From the NCBI GenBank assembly GCA_944323495.1, contig CALUSZ010000193.1, positions 1-11,152 on the forward strand: a stretch of DNA of 11,152 bases, in the 5' to 3' direction. Positions 1 through 6,053 of the stretch are shown piece after piece. Positions within the stretch are counted from its first letter, which is position 1. Each line of letters opens with the position of its first letter. The stretch is from Candidatus Gastranaerophilales bacterium (GTDB taxonomy: Bacteria; Cyanobacteriota; Vampirovibrionia; Gastranaerophilales; Gastranaerophilaceae). Under the pieces are notes generated by a model. That model was given only the letters and a program-made list of their open reading frames with translations. It did not search any database and was not told the DNA's origin. The position numbers were made by a program, and so were the translations under genes.

Positions 1-252
1 CGGCAGATGCGGGTGGACCTGGAGGACATCTGGGTGGAGGTGGAAGGCGACATGGACTCCGCCGGCATGATGGGCTACACGGACTTCCGCCCCGGCTACG
101 AGCGGATCCGCTTCGTGTTCCACGTCACCACCGACGCGCCCCCCGCCAAGGTCCAGGCCCTGATCGACCTGGTGGAGCAGCGGTGCCCGGTGGGGGACTC
201 CCTGCAAAACGGGGTGCCCTTTGAAAAGCCCAAGGTCATTCTGGAGTATTGA
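1..252 (+). CDS. OsmC-family protein, C-terminal fragment (5' end outside window)
   Basis: The reading frame is open from the first base and ends at TGA 250-252, so only the last 83 or so residues are present; the ATG at position 7 is probably internal. The fragment has the alternating beta/alpha pattern of the OsmC/Ohr fold and the family's C-terminal cysteine in the context QRCPVGDSLQNGVPF, which resembles the CPVSDTL-type motif around the second redox cysteine. Known members of the family reduce organic hydroperoxides with a cysteine pair; the other cysteine would lie in the missing part, so activity cannot be judged. The cupin gene follows after 42 nt on the same strand, so co-transcription is likely. 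It could equally be an uncharacterised OsmC-like protein rather than true OsmC or Ohr. Codon use is strongly GC-rich, unlike everything to the right of about 1443. Confidence 0.75.
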   Translation, partial: RQMRVDLEDIWVEVEGDMDSAGMMGYTDFRPGYERIRFVFHVTTDAPPAKVQALIDLVEQRCPVGDSLQNGVPFEKPKVILEY

Positions 253-276
253 GCGGCAACGAGCCATATGATCAAA

Positions 277-283
277 AAAGGAG
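277..283 (+). promoter_or_regulatory. Ribosome binding site of the cupin gene
   Basis: AAAGGAG, 11 nt before ATG 295. It decides between two in-frame starts, because it lies inside the coding region if translation began at 268. The spacing is slightly long but the core matches the anti-Shine-Dalgarno sequence well. Confidence 0.7.
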
Positions 284-294
284 ACGAATACACC

Positions 295-684
295 ATGGAA
301 CAGAAAATGCAGTACGGCGGCATGATCTCCGACCTGCCGGTGGTCACCGGCGGCCACTTCATCGAGAATTCGGAAAAGCGCATCGTCTACGGCCCCGACG
401 GCCGGTTCTGGGACGACTTCGTGATGCGGTGCTTCACCCTGGCCCCCGGCGCCGCCTCCGACTCCCACGCCCATCCCTGGTGCCACTGGACCGTGTGCAT
501 CGAGGGGGACGGCTTCTTCAACGTGGGGGACGAGACCTATGAGCTCCATCCCGGCGCCTGGGTCCACGTGCCCGCCAACCTGCCCCACAACTTCGGCGCC
601 AATGCTGACAGCGGCAAGCTGTCCCTGCTGTGCATCGTGCCCCCGGAGGGGGACGTGAATCCCCTGACCATGGGCTTCTGCTGA
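295..684 (+). CDS. Small single-domain cupin protein
   Basis: A 129-residue protein, the usual size for a stand-alone cupin. Cupin motif 1 is the segment around residues 52-73, with His58 and His60 (HAHPWCH) and the following CIEGDG turn. Motif 2 is GAWVHVPANLPHNF, with His98. His58, His60, His98 and possibly His64 would form the metal site. Many cupins have HxHPWEH here; the usual glutamate is replaced by Cys63. I chose ATG 295 because AAAGGAG (277-283) sits 11 nt upstream; the in-frame ATG at 268 lies before that site and would make it coding. The substrate is unknown: small cupins of this type are often called cupin-domain or sugar/auxin-binding-like proteins without known reaction. It follows the OsmC-family gene and probably shares its transcript. 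Confidence 0.8.
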   Translation: MEQKMQYGGMISDLPVVTGGHFIENSEKRIVYGPDGRFWDDFVMRCFTLAPGAASDSHAHPWCHWTVCIEGDGFFNVGDETYELHPGAWVHVPANLPHNFGANADSGKLSLLCIVPPEGDVNPLTMGFC

Positions 685-732
685 GAGTAAGTCCCGGCGG
701 GATCCCGCCGAGCATCCCTCCTGCGCATGGGC

Positions 733-756
733 CCCCGTCCGCTGCCGCGGACGGGG
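733..756. terminator. GC-rich hairpin after the cupin gene
   Basis: Perfect 10-bp stem (CCCCGTCCGC at 733-742 with GCGGACGGGG at 747-756) and a TGCC loop. It lies 48 nt after the cupin stop and before the convergent EamA gene. On the + strand it is followed by AATAAAG rather than a T run, so it is not a textbook intrinsic terminator in that direction. It may act as a 3' stem or together with the neighbouring hairpin. Confidence 0.45.
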
Positions 757-792
757 AATAAAGAGTGGAGAGGCCGCCGGCCTCTCCACTCT
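757..792 (-). terminator. Intrinsic terminator of the EamA-family gene
   Basis: Perfect 14-bp stem (762-775 with 779-792, 3-nt loop). Read on the minus strand, the stem is directly followed by TTATT (761-757), giving stem plus a short U-rich tail 21 nt after the EamA stop codon. In the + direction the stem is followed by CCGCTCTTTG, weak as a terminator, but it could still help stop cupin transcription. Confidence 0.7.
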
Positions 793-813
793 CCGCTCTT
801 TGACAGCGCCGTG

Positions 814-1242
814 TCACCGGTTGATGAAAAACAGCCCCGCGAGACACAGCGCCACGCCCAGGACCTTGCTGGGCGTGACGGCCTCCTGATAGAGGGCGGC
901 GCCCACCACCAGCAGGGCCAGGGCCAGGAAGACGCTCTGGACGATGGAGGCCGTACTGACCGGCCAGCCCGCCCTGTAGGCGTAGAGGAATCCCACCTCC
1001 AGCCCCACCACGGAGACCCCCAGGAGGATGGGCGCCGCGTTCAGCTTGGCGTATTCCTGGAGAAGGCTCCCGCCCGGATGGAGGATAAGGAACAGGACGC
1101 CGGAGCAGACCGCCCCCACCAGATAGGTCACGGTCATGGAGGCCATGGCGTCCATCTTCTGGGGAACGGACTTGGCGCAGATCTGATAGACCACGTTGGA
1201 GACCACCACCAGGACGATGGGCCAGAGATAGGACAGGGACAT
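814..1242 (-). CDS. EamA/DMT-type small membrane transporter, 142 aa
   Basis: An integral membrane protein with five predicted hydrophobic helices at roughly residues 4-22, 34-55, 70-88, 93-115 and 121-140, matching one EamA half (five helices, about 140 residues). Full-length EamA exporters have two such halves, so this one would have to dimerise. The last helix has the typical pattern of a small-residue-rich segment (KVLGVALCLAGLFFINR). The substrate cannot be deduced; the drug/metabolite transporter superfamily exports amino acids, nucleosides or drugs. The start is supported by AAAGGAG at 1252-1258, 9 nt upstream on the minus strand. It has its own terminator (757-792) and a long upstream leader with promoter and attenuator-like hairpin (1307-1442). 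Codon use is GC-rich. Confidence 0.78.
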   Translation of the reverse strand: MSLSYLWPIVLVVVSNVVYQICAKSVPQKMDAMASMTVTYLVGAVCSGVLFLILHPGGSLLQEYAKLNAAPILLGVSVVGLEVGFLYAYRAGWPVSTASIVQSVFLALALLVVGAALYQEAVTPSKVLGVALCLAGLFFINR

Positions 1243-1306
1243 GACGAGGCTCTCCTTTCACAAGAACCGCGCGCCCGCCGGCGCGCCGGGGGCACGGGCC
1301 GCCCCT

Positions 1307-1340
1307 ATAAAGCAAAGCAGCCAGGCCGTAGCCTGACTGC
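1307..1340 (-). promoter_or_regulatory. Attenuator-like hairpin in the EamA leader
   Basis: On the minus strand, GCAGTCAGGC (1340-1331) pairs with GCCTGGCTGC (1326-1317) through ten pairs, one of them G-U, closed by a TACG loop; c(UACG)g is one of the very stable UNCG tetraloops. TTTGCTTTAT (1316-1307) follows directly, giving the stem plus U tract of an intrinsic terminator. It lies between the candidate promoter (1414-1442) and the start at 1242, so it could control read-through. Upstream, GGTGAGCACTTACC forms another small hairpin, and CACGGG (1359-1354) can pair with CCCGTG (1298-1293) around both. I do not recognise a named riboswitch. It could instead terminate a gene that lay further right in the original genome. 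Confidence 0.5.
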
Positions 1341-1413
1341 CGGTAAGTGCTCACCCGTGACGGTATGGAAAAATGCGCGGCGCCGGCGGATGGGCCGGGC
1401 CCACGGTAAGGAC

Positions 1414-1442
1414 AGGATACCGCGCGGGCGGGGGGATGTCAA
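1414..1442 (-). promoter_or_regulatory. Sigma-70-type promoter for the EamA gene
   Basis: On the minus strand a perfect -35 TTGACA (1442-1437) is followed after exactly 17 nt by TATCCT (1419-1414; 4 of 6 to TATAAT). The start of transcription would be near 1407, leaving a leader of about 165 nt. Because it faces the EamA gene, the bases up to 1437-1442 most likely belong to the GC-rich genome, which bounds the compositional break on the left. Confidence 0.5.
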
Positions 1443-1509
1443 GAGAAGTCTTTTATTTGACTTCTATTTTAGTATTTACAAGCCCGAAAAGGATGAGTAC
1501 CTCACGTTC
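1443..1509. other. Compositional break / probable contig junction
   Basis: Sequence to the left is strongly GC-rich (for example the C/G-only stretch around 1420-1435); from about 1443 it is AT-rich and stays so to 11152. No transposase, tRNA, integrase or obvious direct repeat marks the boundary. The switch falls between the leftward EamA promoter and the rightward helicase start. I see no convincing promoter for the helicase here. Confidence 0.7.
1444..1465. repeat. Short inverted repeat at the break
   Basis: AGAAGTC (1444-1450) and GACTTCT (1459-1465) form a perfect 7-bp inverted repeat around an 8-nt AT spacer. It sits directly upstream of the minus-strand -35 box and about 45 nt before the helicase start, so it could be an operator for either, or a chance palindrome at the join. 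Confidence 0.35.
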
Positions 1510-4500
1510 ATGAGCGGATTTAAGTTTAATTATGATTTTTTAAAAAAGAATGCAACGCCCGGAAGCTGGAGGCGTGGATATGAGTATTACCAGAAAGATA
1601 TGATTCAGGAATCATATCCTGAAAAAAACTTTTTTAAAGGCAAGGTAAAAGGAAATTACCAGGATTTTTATATTACAGATTTAATCTTTAAAAAGAACAA
1701 AATAGAGGCAAGATGCAACTGCCCATTAAAAGAAGAATGGTGCAAACATTCTGTCGCAATAGCTCTGAAAGCAATAGGAGACTGTGCTTATGACAACTGG
1801 ATGTTTGAGAAATACGGAATTGAGCCGGATAATTCAGATATTGATACAGCACTTAAAACTGAACCTCAAGGAAGCTATATTTTTCACTTTAATCCCAAAA
1901 GGCGCCAGAATTTCTTTTCAATACTTGTAAGAGACCGTTCTACAAATAAAATTGTACGTTCTCTTGAAAATATCTTAAGAGCTTTGATTGATATTCAGAG
2001 AACCGATCCGAATTTTGAGCTTAATGATGCGCAAAAATCAGAATTAGCGCTGTTCCAGACTCTTTTAAAAATTTCCAAACAGGATAAGAAAGCCGGCTGG
2101 TATGATATCCCTATTACCAAGTTTGCTCCGGTATTTCCTCTAATGGCAGAATTAGAGGAAGTTTTAGACGAAAAAACTAAAGAGAGAATTCAGTTTACTG
2201 ATAATGTCTGGAATTTAAATCTGGATGTTTCAACAACTACAATTAACGGCGGAACAAATATTGTTCTTGAACTCTTCTGGACAAGGCCGGATAAAGAAGG
2301 TATTATTCCCTTTGAAGAAGTTAAGTATTTTTCAAGACAGATTAAGTGGGGAAGGTATAAAAATATTATTTTCCCGATTAATATTGCAATGAATGAGCTT
2401 CCGCAAAGTATTATAAAATCAACTTTTACGGATTTAAAAGAAGCTGACGGCGGCAAATTCGTATATGAAGAGCTTCCGCATCTTAAAGAGATTATGAATG
2501 TTACTATTGCAGAAAATATTTCTAAGCTCCTTTTGGAACATAAACCGCCTGTTAATGTTGTAACATTAGGTATCGACTATGACCAGTCTCTAAAAGCGTC
2601 TTTAGAATTTGATTATTCCGGAGTAAGAGTTCCTTATTCAAAGAGCAAGGATAAGTCCCCTTATATTTCTGTAAAAAGTACTGAAGAAGACGGACTTGTT
2701 TATTGGATAAAAAGAGATTACGAGCATGAGCAGATGGCGTATAATATGCTTCTTGCATGCAAATTTGTTCCGATGCAGACAAATAACCTGGCATTAGAAA
2801 AAGAAAACGCTATTGATTTTTATAATTACTATATCCAACAGGCAGGAGAGGGCTGGAAGTTTGAAGAGAGAGATGATATGAATTTCTTTAAGCTTCTGGA
2901 AGAGCCTTTTAAAATGTGTGCAAAAATTGATTTTTCGGAAGAATCTGTTGATAGCATGGAAATCCAGCTTTACGGCCAGGTTGGAGAAGAAGTTATAAAC
3001 TTTGATGATATCTACGACACAATCCAGAGCGGAGAAAAATATGCAAGAGTCAGAAGTTTAGGTTTTGTAGAGTATCCAGCGCAGAACATTTACCAGATTA
3101 TGCGTTCGTTTAACTCGTTTGATGCATACAGAAATAATGAAAACAAATTCTTAGTAAAAACGTATCGTGTCGGTTTGATTACAGAGCTGCAAAACCAGGG
3201 TTTTGAGCTTGTAATGAGCGATAAGTTCAAAAAATTCTGGGAACAGATATCCACTTTTTCAACCACATCAGATGGAGTTGAGATACCAAAGGGAGTTAAT
3301 GCAGAATTCAGAGAATATCAGGTCAAAGGTTTCCATTGGCTCTGGTTCTTGTATCAGTACGGCCTAAACGGGATTCTGGCTGACGATATGGGGCTTGGTA
3401 AAACCCTGCAGGCACTGAGTCTTTTACAGAAAGCAAAAGAAGTTGACGGGCCTCAAACAACGTTGGTTATTGCTCCGACAACAGTTGTTTTTAACTGGGA
3501 AGCTGAAATCCAAAAATTTACACCGGATTTGACCTGTCTAAAACTTACAGGTGCTGATAGAAAAGAATTGTTCAAGCATATTCCGGAATATGATATTGTT
3601 ATAACAAGCTATGCTCTTGTAAGACGTGATATTGCAAAGCTTAAAAAGTATAATTTCAGATATATTATCTTAGATGAATCTCAAAATATTAAAAACGCAA
3701 TTTCACAAACAGCACAAGCTGTTAAAGAACTTCAAGCTGATCATAAACTCGCACTTTCCGGGACTCCTATTGAAAACAAACTTGAAGAACTCTGGTCCGT
3801 ATTTGATTTCCTTATGCCCGGATTCTTATTTAATGTTGCGGAATTTAATTACAGATATGTTACACCAATTATGGAAAGACAGGATAAAACTGTTGAAAAA
3901 CGTTTGAAGCTTCAAATATTCCCGTTCATCTTAAGACGTATGAAACGCGATGTTGCAAAAGATTTGCCGGATAAAGTTGAAAATATGGCATACTGCGAAC
4001 TTACAGATGAGCAAAAAGACTTTTATCTTGAAGTACTTGACAGCACGAAAGAAGAACTCTTTAAGAGTATTGAGCTTAACGGGCTTGAAAAGAGCAGAAT
4101 GTCAATCTTCTCTGCGCTTCTACGTTTACGTCAAATCTGCTGTCACCCGAGATTATATGACAAAGAAAATGTTAAAGGTGTCATGAAATCCGGTAAATTT
4201 GAATACTTGAAAGGTATGCTTGAGCAGATTATTCAGGAAAAACACAGAGTTCTCTTATTCAGCCAGTTTGTAGATATGCTTGATATCATAAAAGCTTGGC
4301 TTGAAAGAGAGGGTATTCCATATGAATATTTAACAGGTAAGACAAAAGACAGACAGGCTGCTGTTGAAAACTTCAATAATAATCCAAATATACCAATATT
4401 CTTGATAAGCTTGAAAGCCGGCGGTACAGGTTTGAACTTAACCGGAGCGGATTACGTTATCCACTATGACCCGTGGTGGAATCCTGCAGTAGAAGATCAG

Positions 4501-4701
4501 GCTACAGATAGGGCTTACCGTATCGGGCAGACTAAGAAAGTATTTGTGTACAGGCTTATTACTAAAAATACTGTGGAAGAAAAAATTCAAAAGATTAAAG
4601 GCAGAAAACGCGATCTTGTCGACAGCGTAGTTTCTATAGACAGAAATATTACAAAATCACTCACGATGGAAGATTTGCAGGATATTTTCTCTGTGGATTA
4701 A
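1510..4701 (+). CDS. SNF2-family helicase with N-terminal SWIM zinc finger
   Basis: A 1063-residue Swi2/Snf2 ATPase (bacterial HepA/RapA-like superfamily 2 group). A SWIM zinc finger sits near the N-terminus: Cys69, Cys71, Cys78, His80 (CNCPLKEEWCKH). A long middle region (about 200-580) fits the bacterial SNF2-associated domain. Helicase motifs follow in order: Q motif around Gln604, Walker A DDMGLGKT with Lys631, TSY at 699-701, DESQ box 722-725, SGTP 750-753, SLKAGGTGLNLT from 967, and the arginine-finger motif DRAYRIGQ at 1000-1007. Such proteins use ATP to translocate on double-stranded DNA and remodel protein-DNA complexes; the bacterial SWIM group is not well defined functionally. I chose ATG 1510, with AAAAGGATGAG upstream; the frame stays open to 727, but that part is the antisense of the EamA gene in GC-rich DNA. 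The stop abuts that of the convergent next gene. Confidence 0.9.
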   Translation: MSGFKFNYDFLKKNATPGSWRRGYEYYQKDMIQESYPEKNFFKGKVKGNYQDFYITDLIFKKNKIEARCNCPLKEEWCKHSVAIALKAIGDCAYDNWMFEKYGIEPDNSDIDTALKTEPQGSYIFHFNPKRRQNFFSILVRDRSTNKIVRSLENILRALIDIQRTDPNFELNDAQKSELALFQTLLKISKQDKKAGWYDIPITKFAPVFPLMAELEEVLDEKTKERIQFTDNVWNLNLDVSTTTINGGTNIVLELFWTRPDKEGIIPFEEVKYFSRQIKWGRYKNIIFPINIAMNELPQSIIKSTFTDLKEADGGKFVYEELPHLKEIMNVTIAENISKLLLEHKPPVNVVTLGIDYDQSLKASLEFDYSGVRVPYSKSKDKSPYISVKSTEEDGLVYWIKRDYEHEQMAYNMLLACKFVPMQTNNLALEKENAIDFYNYYIQQAGEGWKFEERDDMNFFKLLEEPFKMCAKIDFSEESVDSMEIQLYGQVGEEVINFDDIYDTIQSGEKYARVRSLGFVEYPAQNIYQIMRSFNSFDAYRNNENKFLVKTYRVGLITELQNQGFELVMSDKFKKFWEQISTFSTTSDGVEIPKGVNAEFREYQVKGFHWLWFLYQYGLNGILADDMGLGKTLQALSLLQKAKEVDGPQTTLVIAPTTVVFNWEAEIQKFTPDLTCLKLTGADRKELFKHIPEYDIVITSYALVRRDIAKLKKYNFRYIILDESQNIKNAISQTAQAVKELQADHKLALSGTPIENKLEELWSVFDFLMPGFLFNVAEFNYRYVTPIMERQDKTVEKRLKLQIFPFILRRMKRDVAKDLPDKVENMAYCELTDEQKDFYLEVLDSTKEELFKSIELNGLEKSRMSIFSALLRLRQICCHPRLYDKENVKGVMKSGKFEYLKGMLEQIIQEKHRVLLFSQFVDMLDIIKAWLEREGIPYEYLTGKTKDRQAAVENFNNNPNIPIFLISLKAGGTGLNLTGADYVIHYDPWWNPAVEDQATDRAYRIGQTKKVFVYRLITKNTVEEKIQKIKGRKRDLVDSVVSIDRNITKSLTMEDLQDIFSVD

Positions 4702-5445
4702 TTATTTTGTTATTCCATTCATTAGCCTTAATTTTAAAATCCTTGCATCAAAGATTGAATTAAAGTCTTCGGGCAGGCCAAGATATTGCTTGTGCTCCGG
4801 CTTAATATTTTTGAGCAGGTTTTTCATAGCACCTATATATTTATTTGTAAAATTCGGTTCTTCTTTCATATACATATGAGACAAAATCGGCGGAGTTTTA
4901 GGCTCATTTGGATTAACTAAATAATTAAGCACAACAGCTAAATCTGTTCTATGCAGCCCGAGAAGGCAGGCCATATAATATTTTCCTTCATCCATAATCT
5001 TAAAAAAGTCAGGCAGCCTTTTTATAAACGCATCTATTTCCTGCTGCCTCTCAATAGTCGATAATTTAGAGGAAAGCGGGAGATTAAATATCGGCATATT
5101 AATCTTTAGTTTAAAATTAACATAATCAAGCCCGTTTTCTCTGCATGTTTCTGCATATTTGGAATCATCGCCGCCTTCTGCTCTTAAATCTACAATAGTC
5201 CTAATCCCGCACTCTTTAAGCTCTGTTAGTAAAGATGTTTTTTGATTTGCAAGAGTAACACCGCGTATTGAATTTGAATCAATAAGCCTAAAATGCTTTA
5301 TACCTAAAAGTTTCAGCCTTGCGATATCAAGAGAACCCGTTGATTTAACAAATTCATCCGCAACAGGGACAGACTTTTTTAAACCGGCATCTGATCTGAA
5401 GGCAGTTTGATTTGTTCTCGATAATGTTACTGGAAATATCCTCAT
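4702..5445 (-). CDS. Atypical CX5R tyrosine/dual-specificity phosphatase-like protein
   Basis: A 247-residue protein. Residues 81-88 (IRTIVDLR) and the following helix resemble the start of bacterial dual-specificity phosphatase domains, and residues 160-166 (CLLGLHR) give a complete CX5R phosphate-binding loop with Cys160 and Arg166, followed by Thr-Asp. The usual His before the Cys is Ala159, and I see no clear general-acid Asp in the loop upstream, so catalysis may be altered. Inositol polyphosphates or phosphoproteins are possible substrates, but this is inference. The N-terminal 20 residues (MRIFPVTLSRTNQTAFRS...) are not part of the fold and have no hydrophobic core of a signal peptide. 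It lies 31 nt downstream of ruvC on the same strand, so co-transcription is likely; AGAAG 10 nt before the start is a weak ribosome binding site. Confidence 0.65.
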   Translation of the reverse strand: MRIFPVTLSRTNQTAFRSDAGLKKSVPVADEFVKSTGSLDIARLKLLGIKHFRLIDSNSIRGVTLANQKTSLLTELKECGIRTIVDLRAEGGDDSKYAETCRENGLDYVNFKLKINMPIFNLPLSSKLSTIERQQEIDAFIKRLPDFFKIMDEGKYYMACLLGLHRTDLAVVLNYLVNPNEPKTPPILSHMYMKEEPNFTNKYIGAMKNLLKNIKPEHKQYLGLPEDFNSIFDARILKLRLMNGITK

Positions 5446-5476
5446 ACTATTATAAAACTTCTAAAAAAATTTTTTG

Positions 5477-5950
5477 CTACCTGCGATATCTTGAATGACA
5501 TATCGCAATAGCAATCGCATCAACAGTATCATCGAGTTTGGGTAAATTCTCAGTTTCAAGAGCTATTTTAACCATCTGTTCCACCTCTTTTTTTTCAGCT
5601 CTTCCATACCCCGTTAAAACCTGTTTGACCTCCATTGGAGTATAACTGTATATAGGAATATTAAAATTTTCAAGAACCGTTAGAATAACGCCTCTTGCTT
5701 CTGCTACAGGAATAACTGTTTTTTGATTTTTAAAAAAGAATAATTCCTCCACCGAAGCACAATCCGGCTGATATTTTCCTACAACCATAGTTAAATCATT
5801 ATAAATTTCAAGAAGTCTTTTTGAGTCAGATAAATTTTTATCAGTTTGTATGGAACCTGAGGTTATAAGCTCTATTTTATCATCGTTTTCCGCTTCAATT
5901 ATCCCGTATCCGACAATTGCCATTCCCGGATCTATTCCTAAAATTTTCAT
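5477..5950 (-). CDS. ruvC: Crossover junction endodeoxyribonuclease RuvC
   Basis: RuvC is the dimeric nuclease that cuts Holliday junctions symmetrically during homologous recombination, working with the RuvAB branch-migration motor. The 157-residue length is normal for the family. The protein begins with the typical MKILGIDPG, and the four catalytic acids are present: Asp7, Glu68 (VEELFFFKN), Asp141 and Asp144 (LDDTVDAIAIAICH). No other start fits, since the first beta strand begins at residue 2. ruvA and ruvB are not in this window. It heads a probable two-gene unit with the phosphatase-like gene. No Shine-Dalgarno sequence is visible, and an extended -10 element lies only 7 nt before the ATG, so the mRNA may start at or next to the initiation codon. 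Confidence 0.96.
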   Translation of the reverse strand: MKILGIDPGMAIVGYGIIEAENDDKIELITSGSIQTDKNLSDSKRLLEIYNDLTMVVGKYQPDCASVEELFFFKNQKTVIPVAEARGVILTVLENFNIPIYSYTPMEVKQVLTGYGRAEKKEVEQMVKIALETENLPKLDDTVDAIAIAICHSRYRR

Positions 5951-5956
5951 AGTTAA

Positions 5957-5965
5957 ATTATATCA
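5957..5965 (-). promoter_or_regulatory. Extended -10 promoter of ruvC
   Basis: On the minus strand the bases read TGATATAAT: a perfect TATAAT (5962-5957) preceded by the TGn extension. No good -35 box lies at 16-18 nt (a TTGAAA is 13 nt away, too close). Standard spacing puts +1 at about 5950, the A of the ruvC ATG. Confidence 0.6.
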
Positions 5966-5989
5966 TAACTTTACATTTCAACACATTTT

Positions 5990-6018
5990 GTGACAAAAAA
6001 ATTATTTCGAGGTATTAT
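5990..6018 (+). promoter_or_regulatory. Promoter of the activase-permease pair
   Basis: GTGACA (5990-5995; 5 of 6 to TTGACA), a 17-nt spacer, and TATTAT (6013-6018; 5 of 6 to TATAAT). Transcription would start near 6025, giving a leader of about 29 nt that contains AAAAGG 6 nt before the ATG at 6054. It is back to back with the ruvC promoter. Confidence 0.6.
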
Positions 6019-6053
6019 TATTCTGGTACGTATATAAAAAGAAAAGGTTTTTC

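Noticed and set aside
96..383. Minus-strand open frame antisense to the OsmC fragment and cupin start
   Set aside because: No domain and no ribosome binding site; explained by the opposite-strand genes.
249..542. Open frame rich in Arg/His overlapping the cupin gene on the same strand
   Set aside because: Out-of-frame shadow of the cupin in GC-rich DNA; no ribosome binding site and low-complexity translation.
1317..1340. Guanidine-II (mini-ykkC) riboswitch suggested by the ACG in the hairpin loop and the transporter context
   Set aside because: That class has two hairpins with ACGR loops closed directly by the stem; here only one hairpin has a UACG loop and no second ACGR hairpin is visible.
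518..1354. Long minus-strand open frame of 278 codons over the cupin and EamA region
   Set aside because: Gly/Arg/Pro-rich shadow overlapping two well-supported genes; no recognisable domain.
3674..4186. Two short plus-strand frames inside the helicase gene
   Set aside because: Lys/Leu-rich shadows of the conserved helicase coding sequence.
5446..5476. TATAAT just upstream of the phosphatase-like gene as a separate promoter
   Set aside because: It ends only 3 nt before the ATG, which would put the transcript start inside the start codon; no -35 or TG extension. Co-transcription with ruvC is simpler.
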